47,498 nt of DNA from the NCBI GenBank assembly GCA_024663395.1, contig JANFAH010000161.1:1-47498 (forward strand), given 5' to 3'. This document shows positions 10,251 to 19,593 of the stretch, in pieces (the first letter of the stretch is position 1; every line of letters starts with the position of its first letter). Under the pieces are notes generated by a model, which saw only the letters and a list, made by a program, of their open reading frames with translations, did no database searches and was not told the origin of the DNA. This DNA comes from Pisolithus tinctorius. Taxonomy: Eukaryota > Basidiomycota > Agaricomycetes > Boletales > Pisolithaceae. The translations under genes and the position numbers were made by a program.

Positions 10251-12107
10251 TGTGAGTCAAAGTGTGGAAAGGTGGTGAAAACCAACCAAAACCAACACAA
10301 AAGACAAATGTAAAGCGAGTGGTGGTGTGCCTCCACAGAACCTGGAGTGCAGAAACCCAAGAGGGGGAAACTTCAATGGGAGGGTGCTCCTAGCACAGGT
10401 CGTCGACAACTTATGCAAGAGCAGATGGTTGAATGATGACTGGATGGGGGCTGCTGAACAGAGTGAAGGTGTTCAGCCGAAAGGACTTGGGATGAAGGAC
10501 TTTGATAAGATGTGCTCCTGGTGCAAGTCGATGATGAGTTATGCAGGAGTGAATGGATGACTAAGCAAGAGTGCTGACTAAGTGTGGATAAGACTGCAGA
10601 TGATGGATGGTGGCAGATAGACTCCTTCATGGAGCCTCAACTACCAATGATATGAATGGAGACAGATAGACTCTTCTGAATGAGCCTCAACTGTCAACAA
10701 CAAGTTATGCACTGAAGAACTGACTGACTGCTGAGTGAATGGCTTCTGATTTTCTTGTTGGTAGCTAAGTACATGGGGGTTTATATACTGTGGGGGGGGC
10801 ACAGCTTGTGACAAACAAGGCACAAACACTTGGTAAGTAATGAGTAAGGACTGAGTAATCATGATGAGTAAGCGAGAAATGAAAAGTAAGCAAGCAAAGA
10901 AGATTGGTAAGTATTGGCAATAAACGAGTCAAGGATAGTCAAAATATCACAAAATGAGTCAAATAGAATCAGAAACTGAGTAAGTGCACTGATATCACAT
11001 TAGGGGGTGGTGATGCAAGTTAGATCTTGGCAGAGACATCTCTAGATCCAAAGATGGCATGACAGATGGATGGTGTTTCCAGATAGGGAAGTATTAATTC
11101 CAGAATTGAAGGGCATGAGTCAGGCATCAAAGGGGGCTAGGGCGTTGGGGGTCTGTGGGGCAATGAGAGCATACGCAATCGCATCTCCCACCCTTCCATC
11201 CTCTCAGCGAAGTTAACAAAAACTTCATGGGTGGGGCTCTGATGGAGGAGGAGGAGAAGGGGGGACGTCTTCTGCTGGATCTTGCAGTAAGAAGGCAAGA
11301 TGCATGTCATACTTGTCATGAATGTGATCAGGGAGGCTGGAGGACAGTAGATTATACTGCAGCTGTTGCAATGTGGGAAGAATGATGGATGAGACTGGAA
11401 TAAAGATGGTGCAGGGAGCAGGAAGGAACGATCCATATGCTTCATCAACCAGGGAGACTGAAATGACCACATAAGACCTTTCTAACTGAGTGACAGACCT
11501 GAGGCGACCAAAGAACGTCCTTCTGGAAGTCATACTGACAAGGAGAACACACTGACCAAGCTGCATGGGATGAGATGGGGCTGACAACAATGGGATGAAC
11601 CAGGGGGCTTCAGGACAGAAGCTGGTGGGAACACCTGGCAGATATACATAGCCACTGTCTCTGGCAAATGAGACAAGCGAGACGACCGATGAAGAGGTGG
11701 CCATGATTGATGGACTTAGTGAAATGAGTGTCTGATGGATGGAGTGCCGTAGAAACACACAGGGTGCAAGGATCCTCTCCAAATTTGGAAGGAAGAATCG
11801 TGGGGCTGAGCACTTTAAGCGAGTGTGGGAATGGAGTCGATATCTTTGGAAATGGTGGAGATACGATGAAAACCGGAATGCCGTACATGGGTGCTAAAAA
11901 CCTTTAATGTGCGCTTAACTCGCTTCCTCTTTTCTCTTTAGCACTGACGACTCGTTCTTGTGTGAAGGATGACTGTTAATGTCCAACAGTCTTTCTACGC
12001 ATGAGGCCTTTAGTCTTCATCTGCATGCTTGGGCATTGTGCACAACTCATCAATGAGTTAGGCAGAGTCAGCTGTATCCATGTCCACAACACCTTTGGTG
12101 TGTGACA
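10251..12107 (-). mobile_element. H2: solo LTR of the long-LTR family H
   Basis: 1857 bp, the same structure and orientation as H1, with 4-bp TSD ACAC (10247-10250, 12108-12111). It matches H1 end to end with mainly CpG-type transitions. The TATATAA box is at 10787-10781. It separates the end of A gag from A protease. Confidence 0.78.
11225..11704 (-). CDS. Conserved ORF in the U3 region of LTR H2 (unknown function)
   Basis: ATG 11704 to the stop at 11225 gives 159 aa, the same length as in H1. It differs by scattered substitutions (for example the residues around SSVVSLV and GRLRSVTQ) but has no stop or indel. The frame is also open further upstream without an equivalent ATG. No domain is recognised. 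Preservation of length among diverged copies is the main evidence that it is or was a real gene. Confidence 0.5.
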   Translation of the reverse strand: MATSSSVVSLVSFARDSGYVYLPGVPTSFCPEAPWFIPLLSAPSHPMQLGQCVLLVSMTSRRTFFGRLRSVTQLERSYVVISVSLVDEAYGSFLPAPCTIFIPVSSIILPTLQQLQYNLLSSSLPDHIHDKYDMHLAFLLQDPAEDVPPSPPPPSEPHP

Positions 12108-12188
12108 ACACATTGAGATGAGCCTCCAAGTTTGCACAACCAGAGTCAACACAGCTCCCAGATTGTGCGGAGTCCTGGGAGCTGCTAC

Positions 12189-13553
12189 CTATTTTTTTGT
12201 CTCAGGGGTAGAACCCAAGCCTGAGGCCGGTGCGGCCTTGGTGGTGGCCACAGTGCAAGCCTTGGCCTTTGCGGCTTTCTTGGGGCATTTGTCAGTGAAG
12301 TGACTGGACCCTCCACAGAACATGCAGAGGTTTCCGTCTATGCAATGCTTGCATTCTTCAGGGGTAAGCTTTCCATCCTTGCTGAGTTTGCTAGGCTCAG
12401 GCTTGGACGAATTGCTGTTATTACTATTGCCCAGCTTCAATGAAGCCAGCTTGGGAGAAGATCTGGAGTTGTTGTTGTTGCCAGTCTTGGATTTGTCTTG
12501 GCCAGTCTTGGGCTGACTATTGTTGCTGGAGCCACCAGACTTGTTGTTACCAGAGTTGGACGAGCCCTGGTGCTTATTTGCCCTTTGGACTTCTTCCTTG
12601 TGCTCCCAATAGCACACATCTATTTCTTGGGCGAGGTGGTGGAGCTCGTGAAGTGTCCAGGGTTTGCCAACTCGACAGACTTCATCCTTAATCCAGTCTG
12701 GGAGCCTGGAATAGAAATGATAGCACAGTGCACCATCTCCATAGCCTCGGACTTGTGAAGCAAGCCGATTAAAGTCTACTATGTACTTGTTAATGCGCTG
12801 ACTTTCCTTCATATGTAAATGGTCGAGTTGGCTCTCAGTGTCAGCAACCGGATCATGGGGGCCGAAGGTGGTTTGTAGCTCCAGGATGAACTCCCACCAG
12901 GAGTCCATCCAGAGAGGCCAGTCATCAGGGTTGTCGAGCCTGAGCAAGTCCAGTTCGAACCACTCTAAGGCCATGCCTTTGAGGTAAGATTGGACAAAGA
13001 TGACCTTGGCATGGTTGGTCCTAAAAGCCTGGGGACAGTCTTGGAAGTTAAGTTCGCACTGGATGAAGAAGGCATGAAGTTTCTTTGGGTCGATGCCATT
13101 GAAAGTGTTGGGCTCACACAGCTTGGTCCTGCTTGAGGACTCAGGGCTAGTGTGGGCATTACCAGCCAACAGTTTGATGGCTGAAGCAAGGTTGTCTAAG
13201 ACTGTAATGGTGGGCTCGGTGTCTGGATCTGGGAAGTCTGGATCGTCCTCCAGATCATTATCTTCCAGATTATCATCACTGGGACCATCATCGTCTGGGT
13301 TGTTGTCATCATCGTCACCCAGCCCATCATTGCTGGGGTCACCCTTGGGGATGGGAGCAGTGGGACAATGTGGGGTGGGGGTATTAGATGTGTGGGCTGA
13401 AAAGCCCCTGAAGGGACTAATGGGATCTGGAGAGCACCTAGTGGTTCCCAAAGCAGCTAGTGCTGTTTTGTGGCGAGCCCCACTGGCTGAGGCCAAGTCA
13501 GGATTGGTGGCAGGGCAGCCACGGGGAGGTTGGAAGCGAGTCTTTGTTGCCAT
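12189..13553 (-). CDS. gag: A: gag polyprotein (454 aa, intact)
   Basis: The start is ATG 13553, 38 bases inside the PBS-proximal LTR boundary, and the stop is TAG 12191-12189. The N-terminus is Pro/Ala-rich, followed by an Asp-rich acidic stretch. A retrotransposon-gag (capsid) region follows (around FNGIDPKKLHAFFIQ, SYLKGMALEWF, FGPHDPVADTE), then an Asn/Ser/Lys-rich linker and a CCHC zinc knuckle C-x2-C-x4-H-x4-C (CMFCGGSSHFTDKC). This is the nucleocapsid and capsid precursor. The ORF ends directly after an A7 run that could be a frameshift site into pol. Confidence 0.9.
   Translation of the reverse strand: MATKTRFQPPRGCPATNPDLASASGARHKTALAALGTTRCSPDPISPFRGFSAHTSNTPTPHCPTAPIPKGDPSNDGLGDDDDNNPDDDGPSDDNLEDNDLEDDPDFPDPDTEPTITVLDNLASAIKLLAGNAHTSPESSSRTKLCEPNTFNGIDPKKLHAFFIQCELNFQDCPQAFRTNHAKVIFVQSYLKGMALEWFELDLLRLDNPDDWPLWMDSWWEFILELQTTFGPHDPVADTESQLDHLHMKESQRINKYIVDFNRLASQVRGYGDGALCYHFYSRLPDWIKDEVCRVGKPWTLHELHHLAQEIDVCYWEHKEEVQRANKHQGSSNSGNNKSGGSSNNSQPKTGQDKSKTGNNNNSRSSPKLASLKLGNSNNSNSSKPEPSKLSKDGKLTPEECKHCIDGNLCMFCGGSSHFTDKCPKKAAKAKACTVATTKAAPASGLGSTPETKK
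12192..12198 (-). promoter_or_regulatory. A: candidate -1 ribosomal frameshift heptamer at the gag/pol junction
   Basis: On the minus strand the gag codons run ACA-AAA-AAA-TAG, so the A7 run forms A-AAA-AAA in the phase required for -1 slippage. A slip puts ribosomes into the frame that continues, across H2, into the protease. The alternative is loss of one A from an A8 run in a formerly continuous gag-pol frame. Confidence 0.5.
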
Positions 13554-13579
13554 GATGATTTAGACCCACACAAGTGGCG

Positions 13580-13589
13580 AGTCTGAAAT
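13580..13589 (-). promoter_or_regulatory. A: primer-binding site of self-priming (Tf1/sushi) type
   Basis: Two bases inside the 5' LTR the minus strand reads ATTTCAGACT. This is the exact 10-nt complement of AGTCTGAAAT within the LTR (13805-13796), which lies about 28 nt after a TATATAA box, where transcripts would start. No tRNA-like TGG start is present. This fits priming by the folded-back 5' end of the element RNA, known from Tf1 and sushi-type chromoviruses. Confidence 0.65.
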
Positions 13590-13591
13590 AC

Positions 13592-13948
13592 TGTCAAGTA
13601 TGGGATTGTCTGGGTTGAGGCTGGACTGGAGACCAAAGCAGGCGTGAGACCGAGGGGTCAGGATCAGGGGGGGAGTCAAAGATACAGATAGTTGGACTGG
13701 TTGGACTTAGCGACTGAGGATACAGCACTATTCCCTTGTGTGGATCTCAGTCCGAGTCCAAGGCTGAGATGGGGTTTTCAGAGTATACTTAGTTGATTTC
13801 AGACTGAGGTCTACAGGCCGAGTATCTATGAGCTTATATACTAGAAACAACTATAGTACAGAGACCAGTAATGCCAGTCTCGCAAGGATTGCTAAGGTGA
13901 TTGGTAAGACAAGTATTAGTAAGGTATGACAAAGACAACAGAGACCGG
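13592..13948 (-). repeat. A: 5' LTR, first piece (interrupted by element B)
   Basis: Matches 2198-2555 of the 3' LTR. It stops at CCGG (13945-13948), the left target duplication of B, and continues at 45877. Candidate core promoter on the minus strand: TATATAA at 13840-13834. Confidence 0.9.
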
Positions 13949-14300
13949 TGTAGGGAATGTAATTTCCCTACTGGGGGAATTGTTTTATTTTGATGATTTT
14001 GCTTTATTTTTGTTCTAGCTATCCCTCTGCTACTTGTTCTTAGAATTTCGCATTTTTGTTGCTTAGTCAGCACTACCTAGTACTGGATGTAGTTAGTTGT
14101 TTTTTTTTAAAAAATAGACAAGTTACCCTAAGACGAGAGACGAGTTTGAGCAGGTCATTTCCCTGCACCCAGACAGCCTTAGAAGCCTTCAGACGATTAT
14201 CAGGATCCTTGCCCAGGCTATAGAAGCCCCTTTGGCCTACTCACTCCCCTCAGACAATCCAACTACCAGTCTTCTCCCCACTAATTCTTGTTTTCCTACA
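13949..14300 (+). repeat. B: 5' LTR
   Basis: 352 bp. It matches the right LTR closely for the first about 290 bp, with differences mainly at CpG. The last about 55 bp (U5 end) differ strongly from the other LTR until the common TTTTCCTACA terminus. Confidence 0.9.
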
Positions 14301-14302
14301 AC

Positions 14303-14319
14303 TGGAGCCCACCGCGAGG
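14303..14319 (+). promoter_or_regulatory. B: tRNA-type primer-binding site
   Basis: TGGAGCCCACCGCGAGG begins two bases (AC) after the LTR. Element E has the same site with the same AC spacer (TGGAGCCCACTGCGAGG, minus strand 26767-26751). The primer tRNA was not identified. Confidence 0.75.
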
Positions 14320-14528
14320 GGCTTCTGTCTTAGCCTGGCAACCCTCCCCAACCCTTCCCAGATTTTATTTTGCAGTCTCTAGCTTCGTTTTCGCAATTTT
14401 CAGGCTCGGTTTAGCAGATTTTGCCTTTTCGGTCTCATTTTTGCAGTCACTTCACTCGCAATTTCGTGTTTTCCCACTTGCGCACACTCACATATCAAGC
14501 ACTCGCACTCGTATTACCCACTATCTTC

Positions 14529-14638
14529 ATGCTTGGCCTCAAGATTCTGTGTCGAGGCTCGCCCGAAGCACCGAGCTTCTCTGGGTGCCCCGAGGACCTT
14601 CAAAGCTATTTTGATGACATAATCGACTTCTGTGATGG
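14529..14638 (+). CDS. gag: B: gag, segment 1 of 3
   Basis: The first ATG (14529) after the leader starts a gag protein interrupted here by element C after codon position 2 of a Gly codon. Residues include CPEDLQSYFDDI, which resembles the start of the capsid domain in E gag (LPRYLEDIDFLG). The segment joins exactly to 35124 when element C and one GATGG copy are removed. Confidence 0.8.
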
Positions 14639-14923
14639 TGTAAGGATTCGGTCCGATGCTGTCGACTGTATGGTTAGATGTTGTTTTCCTTATGACAGAT
14701 CTATTGGTTTCTCATTTATTTGTTTGATCCTACTTAACCCGTACTGATACTCTGACATATTTCGTGCCTAACCTCTACCCTATAAAATAGGCCTTGTAGC
14801 ATACTGTACAGGGACTTCTTTTCTACCTCGAAATAAGACACTATTGTCTGGAAACCCGAGTAGACGAAGAATCCTTCTTGTTGTGCCGCTGTTAAAAGTT
14901 CTGCACTTCTTATCGGTGTTACA
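14639..14923 (+). repeat. C: 5' LTR
   Basis: 285 bp with TATAAAATAG at 14781-14790 as the likely core promoter. It differs from the right LTR at 12 positions, all transitions and all inside eight former CpG sites. The sequence after it (TATTTTTTTTCCTGC) does not look like a tRNA-type PBS. Confidence 0.92.
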
Positions 14924-15054
14924 TATTTTTTTTCCTGCAAAACAAGGTCTTACCTCAAACCCAATAACAAACACACCAGATACCTTCTCGACCATTCGCA
15001 GAACTGATCCACTGCGAAGACAAGAGTAAGTATCATACACTTGATAAAAAAGAA

Positions 15055-16634
15055 ATGGTTAATACCCATGCAACTGCCCACCGAGCTACAAAAGCTCGGG
15101 CATCGTCATTACCTCCTAGCCCGTCGATGACTCAGCCTGGTGCTGACATCGGCGATAAGTCTTCACTCCCAAAACTGACTCCAATAGGAAGTCAATATTC
15201 CACCCCAATTGAAAGGCCCATCACTGATAACATCTGGAGTTATAGTGACATGGTAAGGACTGGCTCGCGGGACCCAAGCCCGGCGCCCAAAGGAGCTGCT
15301 GCTACCCTCCCTGGCTCGAGAGTAAGCTCGCCAATAGACCCTGGCTCGAGAGCGAGCTTGCCAAATTACCTTGGCTTGAGAGTTACCTCGCCAGAGAATC
15401 CTGGCTCGAGGATAGCCTCGCCGATGAATCCTGGTGACATTGAAGTCCCGGAAGCTGTAAAGGCTCGTGCTGTTAGAGTCTGGGTACTGACTCACGAAGA
15501 AAACGAGAACCTACCCGATAAGGTCCAGTGCGACTCCATCTTCCCTATGAGCAAAATAGATGTTGAGTATGGTGACTGGACGGAAGTGAAGTGCAAGAGG
15601 TCGCGCGAGCGACGCGCTCATAGCATGCTGAGATCTGATCAAAGAGATGCAATCCAAAAAGCCGAAAGACAACTAACCCCAGATGAGCAGGAGAGAATCT
15701 GAAGGAGGTCGCTATCGACAACGAGGGATAACCCCGATCCTACTACATCCGAAGACAAAGCGTCCACTACCCAGAGAGATCTCAAAGGGAAAGGACCTGA
15801 TCCTAGAAATTGGGGAAACTTAAATTTCAGTGACGGTGAAATAGATACAAATGCGCAACGCACGGCCCTCGTGTCATGGAACACCTTGAACAAACTGGCG
15901 AGTAAGAGTGACCCCAACCTGATGGGACCAGCAGAAAGGGGTAACCTGGAGGATGCCACATCGGCCAACAAAGATGTCCCCCAGAAGAAGGCCAGTGGGG
16001 GCGACGATCGTGCTGAACGGCTCCCTAAGAAAGAGAAATCAAAGAGAAGGGAAAACACAAAGAAACCTGCTCCTTCGAAGGTTCCTCCCAATCCTGTAAA
16101 GGAGATGGTGGATAAAGTTGTCTGCCAGGACCATAAGAGGTGGGAACACCAAAAGATGCCAAGGGCCATGGAACCTGTAAAACAGATAAACCCTAAGAGC
16201 TATATTGGGCTTGCCTTTAAATGTCTCGAAAAGGACGAAAAACACACTAGTAAAACCAAAAGGAAACGGAAATCAACGCATCGACGTGAATCGACAGATA
16301 ATAGCAAGTCCAGCTCTAGCTCGAGCGATGGCTCCGAGAGTAGCTCCCTGGAGGATGACTCGAGTTCAGATCCGTCCACCTCTTTGAGTTCGAAATGCAG
16401 TACCTCAAGTGATGATGGATCAGCTTCGGAATCGGATGATATGTCGAGCACCTCTGGCAGCTCATCGAGCTCCAGTGAATCCTCATCGAGCTCCAGCAGG
16501 TCACGAGGGCATTGGCGACGGGGAAGATCCAAGCAGCGGAAAAGCCATAGTCGCCGAGCACATAAGTCAAAAAGGAGATCTAGACCCCGCCGGAAGACCA
16601 CTTTGAAACCCATCCCACCTAACAAGTATGACGG
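15055..16634 (+). pseudogene. gag: C: gag, N-terminal part (one in-frame stop)
   Basis: ATG 15055. The N-terminal region is Ser/Pro-rich with four 10-residue repeats. It is followed by a TGA stop at 15700-15702 where CGA would fit. The frame then stays open to the E insertion at 16634, through a Lys-rich region, a long Ser/Asp/Glu tract and an Arg/Ser/Lys-rich basic stretch ending PPNKYDG. That ending is the usual beginning of a gag capsid domain and joins in frame to 27430. Confidence 0.82.
15310..15429 (+). repeat. C: four tandem 30-bp coding repeats in gag
   Basis: Four units of 30 bp (15310, 15340, 15370, 15400), each coding for a PGSR-x-x-SP-x-x type decapeptide, followed by a partial PG. 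Differences between units are mostly transitions. Confidence 0.85.
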
Positions 16635-17290
16635 TGTAGGAAAAGCCCAAGTAGCTGTATAACATGAGCTAGATGGCTTAGATAACAACAATAAAAAATG
16701 AAGGGAACGAATTGTTCGTCCCAAGGGATTCTGGACTGTCGGGACTAGAAGGAGAGACCCAGCGCTTTGTAGTGGTAGTGTTTCGTGACGTGCGCGGCGT
16801 GGTCCACGGAGTAGTACTGGCAATGCGAGCGGTGCGAGCAGTATACGTAGTTCGTGCACGGCAGAATGCGAGATGTGTGGTGTAGACAAAGTGGAAAAGA
16901 AACTCGTGGTGACCTTCCAAGTGCCAAAAGGTATCATTCTGTACCTAAGTACAGGGCTTTTATAGTCCAGGCAAACCCGGAACCTAAGTAAGACAGGGTA
17001 CAGTAAGGGAAGGCCGCGTGACAGTGCGTACTCAGAAGACAGGCCAAAACAGAGGCCGAGGGTATACTACAAGCACTAAAAGAATAGAGACTGTGATAAA
17101 AAAAAGAGTCCGAGGAAAAACAACAACCGGAGCACAGCGGCTGCGGGTATAGCATTGCGCGAGAAGGAGCGAGGGCATGGGAAGGTAGCGCGTGAACAAT
17201 GGCGAACGTGAGAGGGGAGCAGTTGTAACAGTAGTCATGGAACGGTTAATGATAGGGGCTTACATGTCCAGGGAATGCGGATTCCTCACA
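16635..17290 (-). repeat. E: 3' LTR
   Basis: 656 bp. In sense orientation it carries TATAAAAG (16964-16957). It lies next to the hairpin/PPT-like block 17291-17328. Confidence 0.92.
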
Positions 17291-17328
17291 CCTGCGGGGG
17301 ACTTAGATGCTGACCGTTCCCGGTCAGC
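17291..17328 (-). repeat. E: hairpin plus CCCCCGC block at the 3' LTR (copy 2)
   Basis: In sense orientation: a hairpin GCTGACC-GGGAAC-GGTCAGC type palindrome (17328-17309), then a short spacer, then AGTCCCCCGCAGG directly before the 3' LTR. A second copy lies at 19415-19453, on the other side of the accessory gene. A related hairpin precedes the 3' LTR of B. Confidence 0.7.
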
Positions 17329-17504
17329 CACGTGGCACGGAGGACATGAATAGCTTGCCGCGTGGTGATGGCAACGGTGTGGTGCCAAGGGTTTGAGAAT
17401 ACCGGAGAGTTCCGCGTAGAAGCAAAGGAAGCATAGAGCCGAGGGACGTGAGAAGGCCATTGAATACTGTGTATAGGCATCCAGACCGATGACATAAGCG
17501 CCTC

Positions 17505-17600
17505 ATGGCCGCTATGTATATAATTGTTAGTGCGCAGCTCAAACCTTCGCATCGATTTGATTCTTTCCTCCCATCATCGACCCCTTCTATTGCTCTCATC
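17505..17600 (+). promoter_or_regulatory. Promoter and leader of the E accessory gene
   Basis: TATGTATATAATTG at about 17513-17526 is a TATA-like element. It is followed by a pyrimidine-rich leader ending CTCTCATC before ATG 17601. This is typical of fungal class II promoters and independent of the sense LTR promoter. Confidence 0.5.
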
Positions 17601-18714
17601 ATGTCTGCTGGCCGTGCCCCTCATCTCTCCCAGCTCGTATGCACAGCCACCCCCGACCCGATCGAAGCAGAGAAGACCTTGCTGAGGGAGAAGTTTGTTG
17701 CCGCCTCCGCAGCTCTGGTCGCTGAGGCCAAGTGCCTCCTGGATGACAAGGAGGAATTGTGGGAGGAGAAAGTGATGTGGATGCGCAGATGGGAGCAGAG
17801 GACAGTAAGTGTCCAACGCCTTTGAGGCTCACAGTACTGATTGTTTTCCAGGGAGAAGTGTTCCCCCTTGTCGAGTGCGGGCGAGCGTTGGGAATCGACA
17901 CCAAAATAGACGCGGCGGATGGTCCCACGGTAGCGGAGGCTGACGAGGCCTATGAGAGGTGGGTGTCCAAGGAGATCGCACGGGGGAGAGCTGACGAGGA
18001 CATGCAGATGGAAGAGGCGGTCGCGCAGGCTGTCGTCGAGCAGGGTACCAGTGCCGAGGTGCCGGTGACAACAGAGAAAATGTCGCACATCGAAGTGGTG
18101 TCCCATCCAGTTCGGAAGGTAAGTGCGGAATCTGGACGGTGCGGTAGCAGCTAACACTGAAGTCCTAAGCGATCGCGGCAAATGGTGGCAGAGAGCGAAG
18201 ACGAGGACGAGCCCAAGATCGTCATTCCTCCCAGCTCGATCCTCCACAAGGTCCCGTGTGCACGGTGCACGGTGAAGAAGACGGCCTGTATCGGACCCAT
18301 TGGGCGGACGTGTGACGGCTGTGCGCGAATGAAGCAGGGGTGCAAGAAGTCGACGAAGGCCGCAGGAAAGAAGGCACAGGCAGGCGCTTCGGTCGGTAAG
18401 TAATGACCCCACTTTGGGAGGTGCGAAGTTAACGGCGAGCAGCGCGGGCCTCGAAGACCGCGAAGGCGAGCTCGTCCAAGAGAGTCGTAGACAACGATGA
18501 CGATGACGACGAAGTAGAGGTGGTCGAAAGCCACATGCATGCGAAGGGAAAAGCACCAGTGCGTAGCCGGCTCGATGCCAAGGTCGCGGCCGACCTGTCG
18601 CAGTCGCTGAGGCTGCTTCGTGCTGAGGCCGCGGAGTCGCAGGCCGCATACCTTCGCCTGCAGGTGCACGTCGATCAACTCGCCGAAGCTCTGGAGAAGA
18701 TTGGGGTGGAATAA
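17601..18714 (+). CDS. E: antisense accessory gene, Zn2Cys6-like cluster protein (4 exons, 322 aa)
   Basis: The exons are 17601-17804, 17852-18118, 18170-18395 and 18443-18714. The introns are 47, 51 and 47 bp, each with a GTAAGT donor and AG acceptor, and CTAAC/TTAAC-like branch sites in the second and third. The spliced frame is 969 nt without a stop until TAA 18712-18714. Exon 1 gives a charged helix, exon 2 an acidic region. Exon 3 gives an acidic lead and six cysteines at residues 187, 190, 197, 205, 208 and 215 (C-x2-C-x6-C-x7-C-x2-C-x6-C), the spacing of a fungal binuclear zinc cluster. Exon 4 gives a basic nuclear-signal-like segment, an Asp/Glu run and a C-terminal leucine-containing coiled coil. 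It lies opposite to and convergent with pol. A DNA-binding regulator is the likely type; the target is unknown. The gene is intact although pol is broken. Confidence 0.85.
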
Positions 18715-19593
18715 GAACGTTTATAGTTAGTTCAGATTTATTGTACCGTCCCATCTGCATGTCAGCGCATACTGCACTAAATGTACCGCTTTGCTTGCTT
18801 CTGTGCGAAGTTGCGAACGACTGGACATGCTTGAGGATGAGCCACGGGGAAATGCGGCCACAGTGAGATATGGTGCACGGGGTACCGCCTGACTTGTCTT
18901 CTTCGTGCGACTTTTGACTTCTCTCAGCAGTATGTCCTCGTGAAACAATCTTGATGGTAGGATGTGACGGATTCTTGAAGAGGAAGCGAAGGGACTGTTT
19001 ATTGGGTAGCTGGGGCGGTCTTTGTGTATCAATTGTAAGGAGACGGAAGGAGAATTGAAAGAAAAATAAATCAAGGGGCACAAGCTGACTGTGTGATCGA
19101 AGAGGAAATGCGTGGGGTGGTTGCGAAGATCCGCAGTATAGGGCGGCCGAGGACGGCATCAGCGAGACTAGTAAGAGAGATAGGAGAGACGTTGTTTTGG
19201 CTATAAACTTATTCGGTGTTTTGTTATTTTTCTGGACGGTTTTGGACTTTTTGTAAGCAGTTTTTATGTTTTTGAGCGAGGACTAGCTATCAGTAGAATC
19301 ACTGGACGAAACCCGGGGTGGAATAGAGGTCTCCGGACGAAACCCGGGGTAAAACAGATAAAAGGAAACGAACTATGTCTGATATCGGGCGGATCAAGTG
19401 CTATGCTGGTCACCCCTGCGGGGGACTTTGAACGCTGACTGTCCCCAGTCAGCATGGGAGAAGGAACGAGCGTAGTAGGAGAAGCCACGGGGAGGCGGGC
19501 GAGGCCGCGGAAAGAGGTATGGGTATCGTGGGAGAAGAGGGTACGGGGGAACAGCGCGATGGACAAACTGTGGATACTGCAAAGGACGGATAG
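18715..19593. other. E: spacer between accessory gene and pol ends
   Basis: 880 bp between two convergent genes. I see no gene. A long minus-strand frame (19159-17621) overlaps the spliced accessory gene and has no recognisable motif. GGACGAAACCCGGGGT occurs twice (about 19303-19318 and 19335-19350). The 3' ends of both transcripts should fall here. Confidence 0.5.
19415..19453 (-). repeat. E: hairpin plus CCCCCGC block after pol (copy 1)
   Basis: In sense orientation: GCTGACTGGGGACAGTCAGC hairpin (19453-19434) followed by AAGTCCCCCGCAGG. It is the same block that precedes the 3' LTR at 17328-17291. The two direct copies bracket the accessory gene and spacer. Confidence 0.7.

Noticed and set aside
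16200..16937. Minus-strand 245-codon frame over C gag and the E LTR
   Set aside because: It crosses the E insertion boundary and is the reverse of a Ser/Asp-rich coding region.
17621..19159. 512-codon open frame on the minus strand opposite the E accessory gene
   Set aside because: It has no recognisable motif, its Pro/Arg/Ser/His-rich composition is typical of an antisense shadow of a GC-rich gene, and it crosses the splice sites of the better-supported plus-strand gene.
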